Source: Fusobacterium sp. (GTDB lineage: Bacteria; Fusobacteriota; Fusobacteriia; Fusobacteriales; Fusobacteriaceae). From it: DNA of 5,444 nucleotides. Shown one piece after another: positions 1 to 5,444 of this stretch. Below the pieces are notes generated by a model, which searched no databases, was not told the origin of the DNA, and worked only from the letters and a program-made list of their open reading frames with translations. The translations under genes and the position numbers were made by a program. The first letter of the stretch is position 1, and the number at the start of each line of letters is the position of its first letter. The stretch spans positions 1-5,444 of the forward strand of contig NZ_JAWDXO010000068.1 in the NCBI RefSeq assembly GCF_032477075.1. The letters run 5' to 3'.

Positions 1-85
1 TCTTATTCGATTAAATATATCTAATATGAAGCTAAAATAATTAATATTTTTTATTTTTTCAACAAATTTATCAAATTATAATTTC

Positions 86-181
86 CTAAGAAACAAGAAT
101 AGCTTTTCTTACTAAAAGCTGTGCAATTCCATCTTTGTTTTCTCCTAAATTTTCTAATTCTTTTTTTGTCAGTTTAATCAT
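86..181 (-). CDS. Small ORF of 31 residues, possible small protein or remnant of a longer gene
   Basis: ATG at 181-179 and TAG at 88-86 give a 31-residue peptide starting MIKLTKKELENLGENKDG and continuing with IAQLLVRKAILVS. The first half is charged and helix-favouring (Lys/Glu), the second more hydrophobic with Arg and Lys, so the peptide could be amphipathic. There is no signal peptide or clear membrane segment. A consensus GGAGG lies 8 bases upstream, and the ORF starts 43 bases after the 146-residue gene, which suggests co-transcription. Codons 5-8 contain a run of seven A (minus strand, 161-167), a possible slippage site. Beyond the TAG all three frames soon stop, so no simple single frameshift extends it far. 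It may be a genuine small protein, or the 5' stub of a gene lost downstream. I recognise no family. Confidence 0.5.
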   Translation of the reverse strand: MIKLTKKELENLGENKDGIAQLLVRKAILVS

Positions 182-189
182 TAATATTT

Positions 190-194
190 CCTCC
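190..194 (-). promoter_or_regulatory. Consensus Shine-Dalgarno GGAGG for the 31-residue ORF
   Basis: Minus-strand GGAGG with an 8-base spacer (AAATATTA) to the ATG at 181-179. This is the best ribosome binding site in the window and lies in the 43-base gap after the 146-residue gene. It is the main reason to take the small ORF seriously. Confidence 0.7.
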
Positions 195-224
195 AAGCTG
201 TTATTATTTTCTTTTTATTATTTT

Positions 225-665
225 TCATTCTTTTATTATTTCATCATTTTCTACTAATGTATGTGGAAAGTTTTTCAATATTTTTTTTAATTGTTCATTG
301 TTTAAAACTAATTTCTTTAGTATAATTTTACCTTCTGCCATATAAATGCTTATAGCGCCAGCATTATTTTCTAAGCCTTCTTCTAATAGAATTATTAAGT
401 TAGCTTCTTCTTTAGCCTTAACTGGATTTAAATATTTCAATTCTAAATATCTTTTCTTTGATATTTCTCCTTTTAACCAATAAATATTACCTAGAAATTT
501 ATAATAAAATCTTATTCCCTTTTGCTTTCTTAATTTTCTTATTAAGATATACTTTCTTATAGAATTTAAAAGATAAATAAGAAAAATGAGGAAAAATAAA
601 ACTGTTACTAATAAATAAGTTTTGTTACATGTCATTAAAAGTTCTATAATTTTATCTTTATTCAT
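225..665 (-). CDS. Hypothetical 146-residue protein with one N-terminal membrane segment
   Basis: I do not recognise a family. Residues 18-34 are strongly hydrophobic (Leu, Val, Phe, Ile) and should span the inner membrane. They are followed by a very basic stretch (37-52: R37, K38, R43, K44, R46, K47, K49, R52), which by the positive-inside rule puts the C-terminal part in the cytoplasm. The rest, about 95 residues, has Lys, Glu and Leu in helix-like patterns, with a possible short beta pair near 104-121 (AISIYMAEGKIILKKLVL) and an acidic tail. One Cys (C13) precedes the membrane segment; there is no lipobox. The start at 665 is supported by a purine-rich site at 678-685; the stop is TGA at 227-225. 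It lies 74 bases after the autotransporter stop on the same strand, separated by a hairpin. Its AT-rich codons match its neighbours. It could be an accessory protein of the autotransporter or unrelated; nothing in it decides. Confidence 0.75.
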   Translation of the reverse strand: MNKDKIIELLMTCNKTYLLVTVLFFLIFLIYLLNSIRKYILIRKLRKQKGIRFYYKFLGNIYWLKGEISKKRYLELKYLNPVKAKEEANLIILLEEGLENNAGAISIYMAEGKIILKKLVLNNEQLKKILKNFPHTLVENDEIIKE

Positions 666-677
666 AATATATAATTT

Positions 678-685
678 CCCCTTTT
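678..685 (-). promoter_or_regulatory. Ribosome binding site of the 146-residue gene
   Basis: Minus-strand AAAAGGGG ends 12 bases before the ATG at 665-663. It is purine-rich but an imperfect match to AGGAGG, and the spacing is rather long, so initiation is probably moderate. It is the only Shine-Dalgarno-like stretch in the gap and supports this start. Confidence 0.55.
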
Positions 686-697
686 AATTATTTTTTA

Positions 698-729
698 AGT
701 ATGAGACCATTTTTCAATGATCTCATACT
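698..729 (-). terminator. Strong hairpin after the autotransporter stop, possible bidirectional or leaky terminator
   Basis: The arms 698-711 and 716-729 form a 14-bp stem with a 4-base loop, 11 bases beyond the autotransporter stop codon. Read on the minus strand the loop is GAAA (GNRA type) and the one irregular pair (bases 707/720) is a G-U wobble; on the plus strand the same pair is a C-A mismatch. This favours a minus-strand RNA. Yet the T-rich tail (731-741) follows the stem on the plus strand, while on the minus strand the stem is followed by TAAAAAATAATT. As a minus-strand intrinsic terminator it therefore lacks a U-run and may be leaky, or act as a 3'-end stabiliser. Confidence 0.6.
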
Positions 730-739
730 GTTTTTATTT

Positions 740-3700
740 TTAGAATTTGTAGTTGAATCTTACACCATATTTAATTGATGAATCTCTTCTACTTCCTTCA
801 TCTGCTGCCTCCACTTCAAATGTTACTCCCATATGGTTTGCTTTTTCTACTGTAAGTCCAATCTTTCCTATCAGTTTTCCTTCTCTCTCTTCTGGAGTAA
901 TAAGGCTGTAATATCCTTCTTCTCCATTTTTTAGTCTTGCTTTATTTCCATCATAATTATCTCCAAATTCATATGCATATTTTACATCTGCTGTTACTTT
1001 TACTGATATATCATTTCCTGCATAGATTCTTTGTGATGCTTTTACTCCTGCTCCTGCCTGAGCGCTCAAATAGTCATTATCTTTGATTTGTACTTCCAGT
1101 CCACCTTTGCTTCCAGCGCTTTCTTTAAAGTCATCTACCTTTCCATATTCTAAATCTAAATCAGCATATATATCCAACTGTCTAGAAAGATCTGTATAGA
1201 TAACTTTTGTAAGTCTGTTATCAAACGCTACAGAGTAGGTATTGTATTCTCCCTTATTTTCAAATGTTTCATGAAGATTAAGTTTTCTCTTAGCTATATG
1301 TCTGTTGTATCCCAGCTCTATTCTTGATAACCATGATACTTTATGCACATCACTTAGATTTTTAACTCTATGTGCTCCTACTCTTAATGAGTATACATCC
1401 TCTTTTGATCCACCATCATCAAAGTCAAACTTAGATCCTGCAAATCCTAATGTATATCCATATTTAGTTCCATATTCTGTTCCTTCTTTTTCTTTCATAT
1501 ACAGAAGTCCCATTACCTTGTAATCATAATCATCTATTCCTAAAGTATCATCTTTGTATTTTCCATCTGTATAGATTACACTGTATTTACTGCTGTCTTT
1601 AGTTAGATTGTATGATGATTCAAGTTCATAGAATGAATTGGCAAATGCCTGGTTGATATCCTGCATTCTTCCTTGAATAGTTGCATAGATATCTCCTCTT
1701 GTCTCTGCAAGTTTTTTTGATGCTTCTACTCCAAATTCATCTCCACTAAATTCATTAAGATATGCATTTAGATTTTTTAATATTTCTGCATCTCTTCCTA
1801 TTCCTCCACTGTCAGCAAGAATATTATCAAGTCCTTTATCCAAAGCATCAAATTGTTCTCCTATTGTCAAATCAGCATATGGTCTCTTGGCAATAATAAG
1901 GTCTCCATTTTCTGTTATCTTTGGTATAAATAGTGGTGATGTTACAGGTGTAAGTTTTGTTCCTGTTATTGTACCCATTGCTGTATTTACAAAACCTTTT
2001 ATTTCATATGAGATTCCATTGCCAGTTACAGCAAAGTTTGAAAGTATATTTACTTCACCACTTACACTATTTGCATTAAATAGTGGTGTTCCTGTTGTTA
2101 CATCTACATATGCTCCATTTACAATTATATTTCCTGCTGTAGAAAGTGTTCCTCCTATTGCTGTATAATTGTTATTGATATGTATTGTTCCATCAGAATC
2201 AATTTTTACACTTCCTAATTCTGCATTTCCTACTCCTGTATTTTCAGTTGCTGTTCCTCCATTTACTATTATATTTCCTGCATTTGTAAAATCTCCTGAG
2301 CCTTCTATTCCTATTCCATTATTTACTGTTATTGTTCCTTTATTTTGGAATTTTCCACCAGTTCCTACTACCATTCCTGAACCTTCATTTACAGTAATGC
2401 TTCCTTTATTTATTATTTCCGCTCCTGAATATGCTGCCATTCCTACTGTTGTTGTTCCATGAATACTTGATGTATTTCCTAAATTAATAGTACCTTCATT
2501 TACAGCTATTGCATTATCTTTTACAAGAATTCCTACTCCACCTTTATCAACATTAATAATTCCTCCAGATTTATTTGTAATATATGTACCAGTTCCATTT
2601 CCATAGATACCTACTGAATATTCATGTTTTACATCTATAGTACCTGTGTTATTTACTGTTGTTCCATTTGATACAAATATACCTACTGAATTTAGATGAT
2701 CTTGAGTATTATTAGGATTTCCTTTTATATCTGTTTCTCCTACAGTTATATTTCCAGAATTATTAATTATATTAGCTCCATCAGAGAATATCCCTACTGC
2801 TGACATTTCCAGGTTCATATGAGCTCCATTATTGATTGTTGCTGACTCTCCTGTTGTCTGCTTCACAAAGATTCCATATCCACTCTTGCCTACTGACCAG
2901 TTATCTGCTGATGTTGATATTATTCCTGTTCCCTCTTTCTTATAGATTCCCACTGAACCTGTATCATTCTCTCCTGTTCCTTTATCAGCAATGGTCATAA
3001 TTCCATTGTATGTTACATCTCCATTACCTTCACTTACTATACCTATACTTGTATTTGTTCCAACAATTATATTTCCTGTTACTGATGTATTAATTCCTTC
3101 TGCATATACTCCTATAGAATTGTTGCTTCCTAGTGTTATTCCTGTAGACATTGTTAAGTTAATATTTCCACTTCCTGAACCATAAATACCTACTCCATTA
3201 TTTCCTACATTCATAGTTGCTCCAGATTGTGAAATTGTTCCACCTGTCATATTTGTTCCATAGATTCCAATACTGTTATTCCCTACTGAAATATCTCCTG
3301 TAGTTCCTGTATATGAACCACCATTTAAAGATACTCCTATTGATGAATTTGTCAGTGAAGCAGATGAGTCCACAAATATATTTCCTGTTACATTAATTGC
3401 ACTATTTTCTCCATATACTCCAATATTTTTATCACCAGCTGCTATTGTAACTCCTCCTGTTACAGTAAGAATAGAATTTCCTTTTGCCATTACTCCCACT
3501 TGATTACTTCCAGAACCTCCAATAGAAATTCCTCCAGCTATTGTTCCTGTTGAATTGTTTAATACTATTCCAATGGTATAGCTTCCTGTTTGTGTAACTG
3601 TCGGTATAATTCCTATTGATGCTACACTATCATAATAAACTCCCATAGAATATTTTGCTGAATCAGAATCTGTTCCTGCAATACCAGATTGAACTGTAAT

Positions 3701-5444
3701 TGCTGTTGTTCCAAATGATGGTGCAGCTCCTTTTACATATGCTCCTATTCCTCCATTTTTAGCTGTAATAGTAGAATTTGTTCCAGCAGTTATAGCCCCA
3801 CCTTCTGCTACTATTCCTATTTGATTATCTGCTGTTATGTTTCCTGTAAAATTCAGTGTAGCACCTTTAGAATACATATATATTCCATCTTCACCAACTG
3901 TAATATTAGATGTATTTAAAACTGTGACTACTTTTCCAGCTCCCTCAGCATATACTCCTATACCACCTTTTCCAGCTGTGATTGTTGCTGTTCCTGCTAA
4001 AGTTATATTAGAATCTTTTGCTGCTATTCCTATTGCACTCTTATCTGTACTTGAATCTCCTACTTTAATAGTTCCATCTATTGTAGAATTCGTTCCTGAT
4101 GCTGCCATCACTCCTACACTTTCATTTCCTAAAGTAATATTTCCTGCATTTATATTTGTTGTTACTTCTTCAAGAACTGCTCCTGTATTTCCTTTTCCTC
4201 CAGTTGAAGTTATATTATTTGCAGTAAGTCCACCTGTTGCTCCTTTGATATATACTCCTATTCCATCATTTCCTGTCATAATCATATTATCATTCTTTAT
4301 TGTTTTTCCACTTTCAGCAGTATAAATTCCTATTCCATCTGTTCCTACATTAACAGTTCCTGTATTGTTTATCTCTGCTATATCTGTATAGATTCCAATA
4401 GAAGCTGCACTGGATTTTCCACTGGCAGTAATAGTTCCAGCATTGTTTATTGTAATTGTTCCTGTTGGATTAGTTACTCCTTTTATTGCTGCAAGGCCTA
4501 TTCCTCCTGATTCAGCTGTGATATCTCCAGTATTAGTTATGTTTTGAGCACTTATAGTTCCATTGTCATATGAACCAAGAAGTCCTATTCCTCCTTCACC
4601 TATACTTAAATCTCCTGATGAATTTAAACTTCCATTCACAGTTGCTGCAAGTGAGCCTGATCCTGTTGTTGTTATATTATTTCCAAGTGTAAGAGTTCCC
4701 CCATTATTATATACTCCTATTCCCCCATCAGTTCCAAAATTAAATGCAAGATTTCCAGTTGTTCCAAGATTAGCAGTTCCTCCATCTACATAAACTCCTA
4801 CTGCTCCATTACTTATATTAAATAACGAATTATTACTAGTTAAAGTAGTACCATTATTTACATATATTCCCACTGCTCCTGCCCCAGTAGTTGTTATAGT
4901 TCCACCAAAGTCAAGAGTTGTTCCTGATGTACCATCTAAATATATTCCTACTCCATTTTTTGCATTTACAGCTACATTATTTACAATATATGTACCTAGT
5001 TTTGAACTATCAAATAGTATTCCTACTGATGTTACTGAATCATTTGTACCTGTTATTATGTTTGCTCCATTAAATGCTACATTGTTATCAAGTATATATA
5101 CTCCAACTGAATCTTGCCCTGTTGTTATATTTCCTGAGATTACAGAATTACTCTTAGCTGCAACTCCTATTGCTCCTGCAGAGTTTGATGTATTTACAGC
5201 AAAATCTATATTTGCATTTTCTCCAAATACTCCTACTCCTCCTAAACCTATATTTAAAGTTCCTGTTGTTATCTTATTAGTTCCAGTATTTTTAAGATAT
5301 ATTCCCACTGCATCTGAATTGATTGTTCCTCCAGTTCCATTGAAACTGTTTGTAGAACCATCTACATATACTCCTGTTCCAGTAGCAGCAGTTATTGTTC
5401 CTGCATTTATACCTGAACTTGCTCCAAGTCCTCCTATATACATT
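740..5444 (-). CDS. Large type Va autotransporter adhesin-like protein, N-terminus cut by window edge
   Basis: Outer-membrane autotransporter of the type Va secretion class, probably a surface adhesin. The frame is open to the right edge, so the Met at 5443-5441 is internal and no signal peptide is seen; the true start lies outside the window. At least 1567 residues are visible. In order: a Gly/Asn/Thr/Ser-rich repetitive passenger (residues 1 to about 1065), a less regular transition (to 1186), a helical linker (1187-1283) and a C-terminal barrel (1284-1567) ending in alternating aromatic residues and a final Phe (NYKF), the usual BAM-recognised end. There is no cysteine anywhere; the only tryptophans are W849 and W1371. 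The stop is TAA at 742-740. Known family members use the barrel to bring the passenger to the cell surface. Very long passengers of this style are typical of fusobacterial autotransporters, but I cannot assign it to a named one such as RadD or Fap2. The ligand is unknown. Class is confident; adhesin role is inferred. Confidence 0.93.
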   Translation of the reverse strand, partial: MYIGGLGASSGINAGTITAATGTGVYVDGSTNSFNGTGGTINSDAVGIYLKNTGTNKITTGTLNIGLGGVGVFGENANIDFAVNTSNSAGAIGVAAKSNSVISGNITTGQDSVGVYILDNNVAFNGANIITGTNDSVTSVGILFDSSKLGTYIVNNVAVNAKNGVGIYLDGTSGTTLDFGGTITTTGAGAVGIYVNNGTTLTSNNSLFNISNGAVGVYVDGGTANLGTTGNLAFNFGTDGGIGVYNNGGTLTLGNNITTTGSGSLAATVNGSLNSSGDLSIGEGGIGLLGSYDNGTISAQNITNTGDITAESGGIGLAAIKGVTNPTGTITINNAGTITASGKSSAASIGIYTDIAEINNTGTVNVGTDGIGIYTAESGKTIKNDNMIMTGNDGIGVYIKGATGGLTANNITSTGGKGNTGAVLEEVTTNINAGNITLGNESVGVMAASGTNSTIDGTIKVGDSSTDKSAIGIAAKDSNITLAGTATITAGKGGIGVYAEGAGKVVTVLNTSNITVGEDGIYMYSKGATLNFTGNITADNQIGIVAEGGAITAGTNSTITAKNGGIGAYVKGAAPSFGTTAITVQSGIAGTDSDSAKYSMGVYYDSVASIGIIPTVTQTGSYTIGIVLNNSTGTIAGGISIGGSGSNQVGVMAKGNSILTVTGGVTIAAGDKNIGVYGENSAINVTGNIFVDSSASLTNSSIGVSLNGGSYTGTTGDISVGNNSIGIYGTNMTGGTISQSGATMNVGNNGVGIYGSGSGNINLTMSTGITLGSNNSIGVYAEGINTSVTGNIIVGTNTSIGIVSEGNGDVTYNGIMTIADKGTGENDTGSVGIYKKEGTGIISTSADNWSVGKSGYGIFVKQTTGESATINNGAHMNLEMSAVGIFSDGANIINNSGNITVGETDIKGNPNNTQDHLNSVGIFVSNGTTVNNTGTIDVKHEYSVGIYGNGTGTYITNKSGGIINVDKGGVGILVKDNAIAVNEGTINLGNTSSIHGTTTVGMAAYSGAEIINKGSITVNEGSGMVVGTGGKFQNKGTITVNNGIGIEGSGDFTNAGNIIVNGGTATENTGVGNAELGSVKIDSDGTIHINNNYTAIGGTLSTAGNIIVNGAYVDVTTGTPLFNANSVSGEVNILSNFAVTGNGISYEIKGFVNTAMGTITGTKLTPVTSPLFIPKITENGDLIIAKRPYADLTIGEQFDALDKGLDNILADSGGIGRDAEILKNLNAYLNEFSGDEFGVEASKKLAETRGDIYATIQGRMQDINQAFANSFYELESSYNLTKDSSKYSVIYTDGKYKDDTLGIDDYDYKVMGLLYMKEKEGTEYGTKYGYTLGFAGSKFDFDDGGSKEDVYSLRVGAHRVKNLSDVHKVSWLSRIELGYNRHIAKRKLNLHETFENKGEYNTYSVAFDNRLTKVIYTDLSRQLDIYADLDLEYGKVDDFKESAGSKGGLEVQIKDNDYLSAQAGAGVKASQRIYAGNDISVKVTADVKYAYEFGDNYDGNKARLKNGEEGYYSLITPEEREGKLIGKIGLTVEKANHMGVTFEVEAADEGSRRDSSIKYGVRFNYKF
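743..1594 (-). other. Autotransporter beta-barrel domain (translocator)
   Basis: Residues 1284-1567 (284 residues) have the length and pattern of the C-terminal autotransporter barrel (Pfam PF03797 type). Alternating hydrophobic/polar strands are visible: for example YSVIYTDGKY near 1287, YKVMGLLYMK near 1308, YGYTLGFAGSKF near 1328, VYSLRVGAHRV near 1350, LDIYADLDLEYG near 1423, ISVKVTADVKYAYEF near 1479, KLIGKIGLTVEK near 1523, and the last strand IKYGVRFNYKF. Between strands lie charged loops rich in Asp, Glu, Lys and Gly. The domain anchors the protein in the outer membrane and forms the route for passenger export. Arg and charged residues are frequent here, unlike the passenger. Confidence 0.9.
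1595..1885 (-). other. Helical linker between passenger and barrel
   Basis: Residues 1187-1283 break with the glycine-rich repeat style. They contain helix-favouring stretches such as TIGEQFDALDKGLDNILA (1193-1210), ILKNLNAYLNEF (1221-1232) and ASKKLAETRGDIYATIQGRM (1241-1260), followed by a run with Phe and Tyr near 1267-1278. In classical autotransporters a helix just before the barrel runs through its pore and joins it to the passenger; the part at about 1253-1280 is the best candidate here. Whether the passenger is cut in this segment or stays attached cannot be read from the sequence. Confidence 0.65.
2249..5443 (-). repeat. Passenger repeat array: about 41 degenerate repeats of about 25 residues
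   Basis: Residues 1-1065 of the autotransporter are built of a recurring unit: a short strand such as NITVG or GTITA, a polar turn, then S/G-(I/V)-G-(I/V)-(Y/A/F/M). I place the central Gly at residues 24, 47, 71, 93, 114, 141, 166, 192, 216, 243, and so on to 1045: 41 anchors with a mean spacing of 25.5 residues (about 77 bases). Anchors near 266 and 421 are degenerate. Most intervals are 21-30 residues; the exceptions are 316-350, 567-601, 801-832 and 884-921. The unit length suits one turn of a right-handed parallel beta-helix, the usual passenger fold, so each repeat is probably one rung. That fold is inferred. At DNA level the units differ at many positions, which suggests old rather than recent duplication. 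Confidence 0.85.

Noticed and set aside
1..85. Continuation of the 31-codon ORF by a single frameshift
   Set aside because: After the TAG each of the three minus-strand frames meets a stop within a few to about a dozen codons, so no longer protein is recovered inside the window.
101..120. Perfect 7-bp inverted repeat AGCTTTT/AAAAGCT with a 6-base loop, as a terminator
   Set aside because: It lies inside the 31-codon ORF, the stem is short and AT-rich, and it is not followed by a clean T-run on the minus strand.
687..717. Possible minus-strand promoter before the 146-residue gene: TTGAAA (712-717) and AATAAT (687-692)
   Set aside because: The spacer is 19 bases, the -35 overlaps the hairpin loop, and the transcription start would fall on the ribosome binding site. 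AT-rich sequence makes such matches cheap.
1689..1697. RGD tripeptide (R1249-D1251) as an integrin-binding motif
   Set aside because: It lies in the helical linker next to the barrel, not in the exposed passenger, and single RGD triplets arise often by chance.
1305..4793. Several plus-strand open frames opposite the autotransporter (for example 1305-1523, 1887-2168, 3837-4325)
   Set aside because: They are rich in Pro, Val, Ile and Ser, as expected from reading the antisense of Gly/Asn/Tyr-rich repeats, have no convincing ribosome binding sites that I see, and lie fully inside a strong coding gene.
2249..5443. Repeated DNA of about 77-base period as a CRISPR or noncoding satellite array
   Set aside because: The units are degenerate in DNA, vary in length by multiples of three and keep one open reading frame; they are protein repeats.
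5441..5443. ATG at 5443-5441 as the true start of the autotransporter
   Set aside because: No signal peptide follows, the sequence is already in repeat style, and the frame is open to the window edge.

Overview
The window is very AT-rich and all recognisable coding lies on the minus strand. Most of it (740 to the right edge) is one huge type Va autotransporter gene whose 5' end is outside the window. An Asn/Thr/Gly-rich repetitive passenger, a short helical segment and a C-terminal 12-strand-type beta-barrel ending in Phe, in a low-GC genome, fit the large autotransporter families of Fusobacterium and its relatives. The genus is an inference from style and composition; no marker gene is present.

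Layout, in the direction of transcription (right to left): (1) 5444-740, the autotransporter. Its visible 1567 residues hold about 41 degenerate repeats of about 25 residues centred on a G-(I/V)-(Y/A/F/M) motif (residues 24-1045), a transition region (about 1066-1186), a helical linker (1187-1283) and the barrel (1284-1567). (2) 739-666, a 74-base gap with a strong hairpin (698-729) and a G-rich ribosome binding site. (3) 665-225, an unrecognised 146-residue protein with one N-terminal membrane segment. (4) 224-182, a 43-base gap with a textbook GGAGG Shine-Dalgarno. (5) 181-86, a 31-residue small ORF set at ideal spacing from that Shine-Dalgarno. (6) 85-1, AT-rich sequence with stops in all minus-strand frames and nothing I can name.

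The autotransporter would be exported by Sec, inserted in the outer membrane by BAM, and display a long beta-helical stalk, probably for adhesion. The two small genes follow on the same strand and may be expressed with it by read-through or separately; nothing in their sequences shows a functional link. I see no mobile element, CRISPR array, tRNA or rRNA. The most notable observations are the complete lack of arginine and cysteine in the 1186-residue N-terminal part, the coincidence of rare prolines with the longest repeat intervals, the well-primed 31-codon ORF, and a terminator-like hairpin whose pairing and T-tract point to opposite strands.
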